Source of the DNA: Pseudomonadota bacterium
GTDB taxonomy: Bacteria > Desulfobacterota > Desulfovibrionia > Desulfovibrionales > Desulfovibrionaceae
Reading direction: 5' to 3'
Assembly: GCA_023417745.1 (NCBI GenBank)
Contig: JAEZEM010000297.1
Span: 1-7,370, forward strand
DNA: 7,370 bases
Position 1 is the stretch's first letter, and every line of letters begins with the position of its first letter. The position numbers were made by a program, and so were the translations under genes. Shown here piece after piece: positions 1-4,525 of the stretch. The notes below the pieces were generated by a model. That model saw only the letters and a list, made by a program, of their open reading frames with translations. It did not search any database and had not been told where the DNA came from.

Positions 1-23
1 GCTGGGGGCCTCAGGCCCCCAGC
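1..23 (-). terminator. Perfect GC-rich hairpin downstream of the DUF362 gene
   Basis: Arms GCTGGGGGCC and GGCCCCCAGC are exact reverse complements (10 bp) around a 3-base TCA loop. It lies 33 bases past the stop of the minus-strand DUF362 gene, where a factor-independent terminator would be expected. The T-run needed on the minus strand would fall outside the window, so that part is unseen. On the plus strand the hairpin is followed after a short gap by a pyrimidine-rich stretch (37-55), so it could also end a plus-strand gene lying to the left, or serve both strands. Confidence 0.55.
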
Positions 24-55
24 CGCCGGAGGCATCTTCCTTTCTTTTCTGCCTC

Positions 56-1081
56 TTAGGGCGCAAGGCGCAAATTGCGCTGGGCCGGGACGTAGTCGAG
101 GAGCGCGTAGTCTCGTCGCACGGCGGCGGGCGATTCGCCGCGCTGTTCGATGCGCGCCGCCTGGATGGTCCCCAGGCGGCCGTCAGCGTCTCGCAGGTAG
201 CCCACTTTTGCCGGATCGATGCCCATGACCCGGCAGGCCGTGGCGTCCACGGCCACGGCGTTGCGGCCCATGACGACCAGGCCCGAAGCCACCGGGTCGC
301 CCATGATGGGACCGTCGCCGTCCATGCCGACGATGCCGTCGATGATGGCCAAGGCCGGCCGCACGGTGGCGTTGATGTCCAGGATCGACGGCTCGATGCC
401 GGCGAAATGCAGGACATTTTTCGGCCAGCCATAGACCACGCCGGGCATGACGCCGAACAGGTTTTTCATGGCCAGCGTCACCCCAGCCCAGTGATGGGTC
501 TTCATCTTGGCCAGGGACACGACGATGTCGGCGGCCAGGAGCCGGCCCGGCAGCCACAGGTCGCCAAGCTTGCTCCAACCGCCGGTGTTCGGTCGCCGGG
601 CCACCGGGCCGTTATTCAAATCGTAAAAGGCCAGCCGGTCCTCGGCCAACACCTCGGCCAATCCCGATTCCTCCAGCACCAGATAGGCGTCCCGGCGATG
701 GCCGGCCCCCTCGCCCACGACCACCGACCCCGCGCCCAGAGCCAAGAAGGCCTCGGCCACGGCCCGCACCATGAGCGGATGGACGTTGATGTGGCCGGCC
801 TCGGCATGGGGCTCGACCAGATTGGGTTTGACGAGCACGTGCTTGCCGGCGATCTCGGCCGGCGTCAGGCCGAGTTCGGCCAGTCCCCGGCGCACGATGC
901 CGGCCAGATCGCCGTTGTAACCGGCCGCCTTGGCCACGAAAACCTCGGCCCGGGGCGTCTCGCGCCACAGGGCCGGCGCGGCCAGCCCTCCGGCGGCCAC
1001 GAGGCCGGCGGCGGCGGCCAGTTTGACGGCTTGGCGGCGGGTCAGGCCGCGGGCCGGCTTCTCGGCGTCGGACGCGCTCAT
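56..1081 (-). CDS. Tat-exported DUF362 domain protein
   Basis: This 341-residue protein belongs to the DUF362 family, whose biochemical role is not established. It opens with a twin-arginine signal: TRRQAVK (residues 14-20) followed by an Ala/Gly/Leu-rich hydrophobic stretch to about residue 38, so export in folded form to the periplasm is predicted. Family hallmarks follow in order: VKPNLV (84-89), GEGAGH (123-128), AKMKTHHWAGVT with MKNLFG (191-210), IIDGIVGMDGDGP (246-258) and NAVAVDAT with GIDP (274-290). There is one cysteine (C283) and no added ferredoxin domain, unlike some family members. The start at 1081 is chosen because GGAGGT lies 5 bases upstream and the Tat signal begins directly after it; the frame runs upstream to another ATG at 1138, but that extension lies inside the preceding gene. 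The start overlaps the stop of the toroid gene (ATGA, 1081-1078), so the two are translationally coupled. Family assignment is firm; function is unknown. Confidence 0.85.
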   Translation of the reverse strand: MSASDAEKPARGLTRRQAVKLAAAAGLVAAGGLAAPALWRETPRAEVFVAKAAGYNGDLAGIVRRGLAELGLTPAEIAGKHVLVKPNLVEPHAEAGHINVHPLMVRAVAEAFLALGAGSVVVGEGAGHRRDAYLVLEESGLAEVLAEDRLAFYDLNNGPVARRPNTGGWSKLGDLWLPGRLLAADIVVSLAKMKTHHWAGVTLAMKNLFGVMPGVVYGWPKNVLHFAGIEPSILDINATVRPALAIIDGIVGMDGDGPIMGDPVASGLVVMGRNAVAVDATACRVMGIDPAKVGYLRDADGRLGTIQAARIEQRGESPAAVRRDYALLDYVPAQRNLRLAP

Positions 1082-1971
1082 GAGGGACCTCCGAGCAGGG
1101 CGGCGAATCGGCCCCGGCTGGCGGCGGCGGCCAGGCACTGGGCCAGTTGCGGGGTATCATAGGGGCCGTAGCGCGACTGGCGCTCCAGGGCGGCCAGGCA
1201 CAGGGCGGCTTCGTCCTGTCCGGCCAGCCCCCAGGCCCCCAGGCCAAAGGCCCGCCAGGCGGCGGCCAGGGGGGTCGCCACGGCGCACTGCGGCCCCTGG
1301 AGATAGGCCAGGCTCAGGGCCACGTCGTCGGGCGCGGCCCGGCCGGCCAGGGCGGCCAGGGCATGGCCGGCGGACTCGGGCACGGGCAGCAGGGTGTTGC
1401 GAAACACGCGGGTGTTGCCGTAGTTCCAGCCGCCGCCCGGCAACTGGCGGTCCAGGAGCAGACGGGTCGCCTCGGCCAGGGCCTCGGCCGGCGGCGCGGC
1501 CAAGGCCCCAAGGGCCAGCATGGCCAGGGAGGTCGGCTCCACCCAGGAGTGGGTGCCGTCGATCCAGTTCCAGCCGCGGAGATTCGTGTCATGGCCGATG
1601 ACGACCTGCTCCTCGGGCCTTTTGGGCCAATGGCTGCCGGGATGGGCCAAAAGCCAGGCGGCGGCCCGGGAGACGTTTTCGGCCCGGGCCGGGTCCGGCA
1701 GCCAGGCCATGAGCGCCAAGGCGGTGGGCCAGGCGGCCTCGGGACGCTCGGGAGCCAGCGCCAGCCGGCCATCGGGAGACTGGGCGGCGGCCAGGGAGGA
1801 GCGGGCGGCGGCGACCAGTTTCGGGGCCAGCCCAGCGGCGAAAAGGGCCATGGCCGCCCAAGCCGTGGCGTCGGGACGGCTCGCCGCGCCCTCGGCCACG
1901 GCAAAGGTTCCGTCGGGCGCAGCCCGGCGGATCAGGGCGTCGTAAGACGCATCAAGAACGGTTGCCGTCAT
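1078..1971 (-). CDS. Prenyltransferase/squalene-oxidase repeat (alpha/alpha-toroid) protein
   Basis: This 297-residue, Ala- and Leu-rich protein is built from paired helices separated by short Gly/Pro/Trp-containing turns, the pattern of terpenoid cyclase and protein prenyltransferase toroids. Repeat-like signatures are AAQSPDGRLAL (62-72), RGWNWIDGTHSWVEPTSLAMLAL (132-154) and RQLPGGGWNYGN (175-186). The DxDD catalytic motif of squalene-hopene cyclases is absent and the protein is less than half their length, so it is probably not a cyclase. It may bind or modify a lipid or a peptide, but no substrate can be named. No signal peptide is visible, so it should be cytoplasmic. The start at 1971 is supported by AGAGAGGTG 7 bases upstream; in-frame ATGs further up (for example 2085) lack such a site and would run through the divergent promoter region. 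It is the first gene of an operon with the DUF362 gene. Confidence 0.75.
   Translation of the reverse strand: MTATVLDASYDALIRRAAPDGTFAVAEGAASRPDATAWAAMALFAAGLAPKLVAAARSSLAAAQSPDGRLALAPERPEAAWPTALALMAWLPDPARAENVSRAAAWLLAHPGSHWPKRPEEQVVIGHDTNLRGWNWIDGTHSWVEPTSLAMLALGALAAPPAEALAEATRLLLDRQLPGGGWNYGNTRVFRNTLLPVPESAGHALAALAGRAAPDDVALSLAYLQGPQCAVATPLAAAWRAFGLGAWGLAGQDEAALCLAALERQSRYGPYDTPQLAQCLAAAASRGRFAALLGGPS
1087..1092 (-). promoter_or_regulatory. Ribosome binding site of the DUF362 gene
   Basis: GGAGGT on the minus strand lies 5 bases before the ATG at 1081, inside the last codons of the upstream gene. It decides the start of the DUF362 protein in favour of 1081 over the in-frame ATG at 1138. 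Confidence 0.75.
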
Positions 1972-1978
1972 GGCCGGA

Positions 1979-1987
1979 CACCTCTCT
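1979..1987 (-). promoter_or_regulatory. Ribosome binding site of the toroid gene
   Basis: Reading the minus strand, AGAGAGGTG is followed by 7 bases and then the ATG at 1971. It fixes the start of the toroid protein and argues against longer in-frame versions. Confidence 0.65.
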
Positions 1988-2069
1988 TTTTGGCAGGTAG
2001 CCATCCCCGGGCGCAAAAGCAACCACCCAAGCCGAATCCACAAAAAATAGACCCAACGTTCGGGCCAAT

Positions 2070-2098
2070 TTGTCAGGTACGCCACGTCATGCTAGGGA
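2070..2098 (+). promoter_or_regulatory. Candidate sigma-70 promoter for the REC-Hpt gene
   Basis: TTGTCA (2070-2075) matches the -35 consensus at five of six positions. A 17-base spacer leads to TAGGGA (2093-2098), a poor -10 box that is preceded by TG at 2090-2091 as in extended -10 promoters. Transcription would begin near 2105 and give a leader of about 50 bases containing the palindrome at 2120-2135. The call rests mainly on the -35 box and spacing. Confidence 0.35.
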
Positions 2099-2119
2099 TG
2101 CCGCGTTGTTCTGGAAAGG

Positions 2120-2135
2120 GCCGGCCCGGGCCGGC
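2120..2135. repeat. Perfect 16-bp palindrome ahead of the REC-Hpt gene
   Basis: GCCGGCCCGGGCCGGC equals its own reverse complement. It lies 21 bases before the ATG and 7 bases before the Shine-Dalgarno. It could be an operator for a dimeric repressor or fold into an RNA structure beside the ribosome site. In DNA this rich in GGCC and GCCGGC words a chance palindrome is also possible. Confidence 0.5.
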
Positions 2136-2156
2136 GCATTACGGGAAGGTTGCCGT

Positions 2157-2936
2157 ATGGATGATTCAAGTCCGCTCCCGATCCTGCCGCCGCTGACCGT
2201 GCTCGTTGTCGACGACAACGACGTCAACCGGATGTACCTGCTGCATCTGCTGCGTAAAAACGGGCACACGCCCCTGGCCGCCGCCGACGGCGGTCAAGCC
2301 CTGGCCCTGGCCGCCTCCCAGGCCGTGGACTGCATCCTCATGGACGTGCAATTGCCCGACATGGACGGACTGACCGTCACTCGGGCCATCCGCGACGGCC
2401 AATGCGCTCCGGCCAATTCCCCGAATGTGCCGATTCTCGCGCTGACCGCCTTTGCCATGCAGGGCGACCGGGAACGCTGTCTGGCCGCCGGCATGAACGA
2501 CCATGTGGCCAAGCCGGTGCGCGGCCGGGACCTCCTTGTGGCCCTGGCCCGGGTGGTCACGGGCCGGACCGACCGGACGCCCGACGCCGCCGAGACCCAG
2601 GCCGCTTTGGATCTGTCGGAATTTTCCCGCAAGGGGAGCCTGGAGTTCGCCGCCGAACTGCTCGGCCTGTTCGTGGAACTGGCCGAACCCAAGGGCCGGG
2701 AACTGGCCGAGGCCGTCAGGCGCGGCGACGTCGCCGCCGCCGCTGGCCTGGCCCATGACCTGGCCGGCATGGCCGGACCGCTTCGGGCCGAGGCCCTGGG
2801 CAAGACCATGCGCGCCTTGCTGGCCGCCTGCCAGACCGGCGACACGCAGGCCTGCCGCCAAAGCCATGTCCAGGCCGAGGCCGCCCTGGCCGCCGTGCTG
2901 ACCGCCGCCCGCGCCCACCCCCTGCGAAACGGCTGA
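2157..2936 (+). CDS. Stand-alone phosphorelay protein: receiver (REC) plus Hpt domain
   Basis: This 259-residue soluble protein has two signalling domains. The REC domain (about 13-135) keeps all key residues: acidic pair D19/D20, phosphoacceptor D63 in LMDVQLPDMDG, switch T97 in ALTAFA and K119 in VAKP. The C-terminal helical part (about 150-250) is an Hpt-type phosphotransfer domain with candidate histidine H200 in HDLAGMAGPL. The usual motif is H-x-L-K-G; here Ala203 replaces the conserved lysine. This order resembles the tail of hybrid kinases such as BarA or ArcB, but here it is a free protein with no kinase or DNA-binding domain, so it should relay or sink phosphate rather than regulate genes directly. 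The ATG at 2157 has GGGAAGG 7 bases upstream and is preferred over an in-frame TTG at 2070, which would lie in the promoter and lacks a ribosome site. MsrAB follows after 137 bases. The partner kinase is unknown; the one encoded at 4522-6318 is a candidate. Confidence 0.85.
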   Translation: MDDSSPLPILPPLTVLVVDDNDVNRMYLLHLLRKNGHTPLAAADGGQALALAASQAVDCILMDVQLPDMDGLTVTRAIRDGQCAPANSPNVPILALTAFAMQGDRERCLAAGMNDHVAKPVRGRDLLVALARVVTGRTDRTPDAAETQAALDLSEFSRKGSLEFAAELLGLFVELAEPKGRELAEAVRRGDVAAAAGLAHDLAGMAGPLRAEALGKTMRALLAACQTGDTQACRQSHVQAEAALAAVLTAARAHPLRNG

Positions 2937-2972
2937 TTGACTTTTTCCGCCTTGACCGGCCTTTCGGCCATC

Positions 2973-2990
2973 GACGAAGCCGTCCTTTTT
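2973..2990 (+). terminator. Weak terminator-like hairpin after the REC-Hpt gene
   Basis: GACG-AAGC-CGTC is followed by C and five T residues (2986-2990), starting 37 bases after the REC-Hpt stop. A second small hairpin, GGCC-TTTC-GGCC, lies just before it (2958-2969). Each stem is only 4 bp, so termination would be partial at best and some transcription into msrAB is likely. No strong promoter stands out between here and 3074; TAGAGT at 2995-3000 is a possible -10 box without a good -35. Confidence 0.3.
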
Positions 2991-3060
2991 CCGGTAGAGT
3001 CCCATGGTGTTCCGTCCGACAAATGCCGGCGCGGCCCGCCGCTGTCGCCCCGCACGGGGC

Positions 3061-3066
3061 AAGGAG
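3061..3066 (+). promoter_or_regulatory. Ribosome binding site of msrAB
   Basis: AAGGAG sits 7 bases before the ATG at 3074. It supports the signal-peptide-containing start and rules against the upstream in-frame start at 3023. Confidence 0.75.
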
Positions 3067-3073
3067 TCCCGCC

Positions 3074-4234
3074 ATGCTCGACAAGAAACCCGTTGCAGCC
3101 ATCCTCGTCACCTGCATCTTCTGCATTGCCTGGAGCCTGGGCGCGGCCCTGATCGCCGTCGCCGCGCCCCCGGCCGCCAAGGAGGCGCCCATGGAGATCC
3201 AAGCCCCCAACCTCGCCGTGGCCACCCTGGCCGGCGGCTGTTTCTGGTGCGTGGAAGCGGATATGGAAAAACTGCCCGGCGTGGCCTCGGTGGTTTCCGG
3301 CTACACCGGCGGCCCCGAGCCCAACCCGACCTATGAGCAGGTCTCCAGCGGCCGCACCGGCCACTACGAGGCCGTGGAGGTCCGGTTCGACCCGGCCAAG
3401 GTCAGCTACCGCCAGGTGCTGGACGCCTTCCTGCATCATATCGACCCCACCGACGCCGGCGGCCAGTTCGCCGACCGGGGCCGGCAATACCGCCCGGCCA
3501 TCTTCGTCCACGACGAAGCCCAGCGGACCGAGGCCAGGTCCGCCCTGGACGCCCTGGCCGCTTCGGGCCGGTTCACTCGTCCCATTGTCGTGGACATCCT
3601 GCCGGCCGGCCCCTTCACCCCGGCCGAGGATTACCATCAAGACTACTGGCGCACCCATGCCGGCCCGTACAAGGCCTATCGCACCGGCTCGGGCCGCGAC
3701 CAGTTCCTGGCCCGGACCTGGGGCAGCCAGACCCCTGAGACGGCCAAGCCGTCGGCTGAGGCGGCCACGGCAACCAAGGTTCCGGCCTGGCGGACCTTCA
3801 CCCGGCCGTCCGACGCCGCGCTGCGGGCCACGCTTACCCCCCTGGCCTTCGAGGTCACCCGCAAAAACGGCACCGAACGCCCCTTCGACAACGCCTACTG
3901 GGATTTGAAGGCCCGGGGCATCTACGTGGACATCGTCTCGGGCGAGCCCCTGTTCAGCTCCCGCGACAAGTACGATTCCGGCACGGGCTGGCCGAGCTTC
4001 ACCCGCCCCATCCGTCCGGAGGCCGTTGCCGAACAGCCCGACAACAGCCTGTTTTCGCGCCGCACCGAAGTCCGAAGCCGGATCGCCGACTCCCACCTCG
4101 GCCATGTCTTCCCGGACGGCCCGGCCCCGACCGGCCAGCGCTACTGCATGAACTCCGCCGCCCTGCGTTTCGTGCCGGCCGAGGCCATGGAAACGTCCGG
4201 CTACGGCGACTACCTGCCCGATCTCGACCCGTAG
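3074..4234 (+). CDS. msrAB: Exported bifunctional methionine sulfoxide reductase MsrA-MsrB
   Basis: This 386-residue protein reduces both diastereomers of methionine sulfoxide: MsrA acts on the S form and MsrB on the R form. An uncharged segment (about 7-30) ending in A-V-A at 28-30 reads as a Sec signal peptide, so the mature enzyme should be periplasmic; there is no lipobox. The MsrA domain (about 47-205) has GGCFWC with catalytic C56, then SGYTGG (75-80), GHYEA (96-100) and the AEDYHQDY block (184-191). The MsrB domain (about 243-380) has KYDSGTGWPSFTRPI (299-313), HLGHVFPDGP (341-350) and RYCMNSAALRF with catalytic C358. The order A then B, with an MsrB end like that of PilB, is seen in other bacterial fusions. 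MsrB lacks both zinc CxxC pairs (VDIV at 285-288; no cysteines near 336-344) and has T304 where many MsrBs carry the resolving cysteine. The chosen ATG has AAGGAG 7 bases upstream; a longer in-frame start at 3023 would hide the signal peptide. Confidence 0.95.
   Translation: MLDKKPVAAILVTCIFCIAWSLGAALIAVAAPPAAKEAPMEIQAPNLAVATLAGGCFWCVEADMEKLPGVASVVSGYTGGPEPNPTYEQVSSGRTGHYEAVEVRFDPAKVSYRQVLDAFLHHIDPTDAGGQFADRGRQYRPAIFVHDEAQRTEARSALDALAASGRFTRPIVVDILPAGPFTPAEDYHQDYWRTHAGPYKAYRTGSGRDQFLARTWGSQTPETAKPSAEAATATKVPAWRTFTRPSDAALRATLTPLAFEVTRKNGTERPFDNAYWDLKARGIYVDIVSGEPLFSSRDKYDSGTGWPSFTRPIRPEAVAEQPDNSLFSRRTEVRSRIADSHLGHVFPDGPAPTGQRYCMNSAALRFVPAEAMETSGYGDYLPDLDP
3179..3193 (+). promoter_or_regulatory. 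Possible internal translation start inside msrAB
   Basis: AAGGAGG (3179-3185) lies 5 bases before an in-frame ATG at 3191, codon 40 of msrAB. Initiation here would make a 347-residue enzyme starting MEIQAPNL, without the signal peptide but with both catalytic domains whole. The site is as good as the one at the annotated start. The same bases encode Lys-Glu in the linker, so coincidence is possible. Confidence 0.4.
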
Positions 4235-4286
4235 CAAGCGCCTCTTTCAAGGGACGCGTCGCCAGATTCGTCTGCCCCTTGCCGTC

Positions 4287-4326
4287 GCAGCCGCCCCCGG
4301 GGAGAAGTCCTTCCGGAGGCGGCTGC
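4287..4326 (+). terminator. Strong hairpin downstream of msrAB, possible terminator
   Basis: GCAGCCGCC (4287-4295) pairs fully with GGCGGCTGC (4318-4326). After one C/A mismatch, CCGG (4297-4300) pairs with CCGG (4313-4316), and GGA/TCC extends the stem to a GAAG loop with two bulged T residues. It starts 53 bases after the msrAB stop. No T-run follows directly, so it is not a classical factor-independent terminator; it may protect the 3' end of the mRNA or act with the weak stem ending in TTTT at 4356-4359. Confidence 0.4.
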
Positions 4327-4370
4327 CGGCCTGAAGCAAGCGGCGGGAAGAGGCCTTTTCACCCCGCTAC

Positions 4371-4423
4371 TTGTGAAACTATGAACAATATTCTGGCATC
4401 CTCTTGCCGTTTGGGCTAAAAAA
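4371..4423 (+). promoter_or_regulatory. AT-richer island, likely promoter area of the kinase gene
   Basis: This is the most AT-rich stretch upstream of the kinase. TTGTGA (4371-4376) resembles a -35 box, but at 17 bases the matching -10 would be TGGCAT, which is poor; TATTCT (4389-4394) is a better -10 but only 12 bases away. A promoter here is plausible from composition and position, while its exact boxes are not settled. Confidence 0.3.
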
Positions 4424-4432
4424 ACCCTCATC

Positions 4433-4456
4433 CCGCCGGACGAGTCGTCCCGGCGG
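4433..4456. repeat. Inverted repeat upstream of the kinase gene
   Basis: The arms are CCGCCGGACGA (4433-4443) and TCGT-C-CCGGCGG (4445-4456). They pair over 11 bp with a single-base centre (G4444) and one unpaired C (4449). So tight a centre suits a protein-binding dyad better than an RNA hairpin, though a looser stem-loop is possible. It lies just downstream of the AT-rich island, where a repressor could block transcription. Confidence 0.45.
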
Positions 4457-4498
4457 CCGCTACCGCCACCGACAACGGCAACAGCCAGGGAGACGGTC

Positions 4499-4525
4499 GT
4501 GAGCAGAATCGGGGTCAGCCCATGA
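4499..4525 (+). CDS. Eight-codon leader frame coupled to the kinase start
   Basis: GTG at 4499 has AGGGAG 6 bases upstream (4487-4492) and opens an eight-codon frame (MSRIGVSP). Its TGA stop (4523-4525) overlaps the kinase ATG at 4522 as ATGA. The kinase start itself has only a weak ribosome site (GGGG at 4511-4514, 7 bases away), so a ribosome ending this frame could restart on the kinase. No longer version is likely, since no ATG, GTG or TTG precedes it in frame back to a stop at 4382. Its small size makes chance a real alternative. Confidence 0.25.
   Translation: MSRIGVSP

Larger units (their letters stand above)
1972..2156. other. Divergent intergenic region
   Basis: These 185 bases separate the minus-strand toroid operon from the plus-strand REC-Hpt gene and must hold promoters for both. 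The middle (about 2025-2075) is clearly less GC-rich than its surroundings and includes an ACAAAAAATAGA tract. An interrupted palindrome, CCCAACGTT-C-GGG (2052-2064), lies in this stretch and could bind a regulator acting on both sides. I could not place a convincing minus-strand promoter: CTGACA (2075-2070 on the minus strand) resembles a -35 box but has no well-spaced -10 box. Confidence 0.6.
4235..4521. other. 287-bp non-coding region between msrAB and the kinase gene
   Basis: No convincing gene of useful length was found here. Reading rightwards it holds a strong hairpin (4287-4326), a weaker GGCCT/AGGCC stem (4328-4332 with 4351-4355) followed by TTTT, an AT-richer island (4371-4423), a second inverted repeat (4433-4456), and an eight-codon frame that runs into the kinase start (4499-4525). 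The order suggests the end of msrAB transcription followed by a separately controlled kinase promoter. Confidence 0.6.

Noticed and set aside
407..1162. A 251-codon plus-strand open frame opposite the DUF362 gene
   Set aside because: The minus-strand frame carries conserved DUF362 motifs and a Tat signal; the plus-strand product is His/Gly/Gln-rich shadow sequence.
2070..2156. Longer REC-Hpt protein starting at TTG 2070
   Set aside because: No ribosome site lies upstream of 2070, the added 29 residues show no domain and would cover the candidate promoter and palindrome, and the ATG at 2157 has a good Shine-Dalgarno.
2294..4237. A 647-codon open frame on the minus strand
   Set aside because: It lies antisense to both the REC-Hpt and msrAB genes, whose domains are unmistakable. 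Its product is low-complexity Gly/Arg/Ala/Gln text, as expected for the complement of GC-rich codons.
4394..4407. Sigma-54-like promoter, TGGCA and TTGC before the first kinase
   Set aside because: The GG and GC pairs are 9 bases apart instead of the strict 10, so this spacing would not support sigma-54 binding.
4417..4456. Minus-strand terminator made of the 4433-4456 inverted repeat plus a T7 run
   Set aside because: Eight bases separate the stem from the T-run on the minus strand, the stem centre is one base, and no minus-strand gene lies to the right that would need it.
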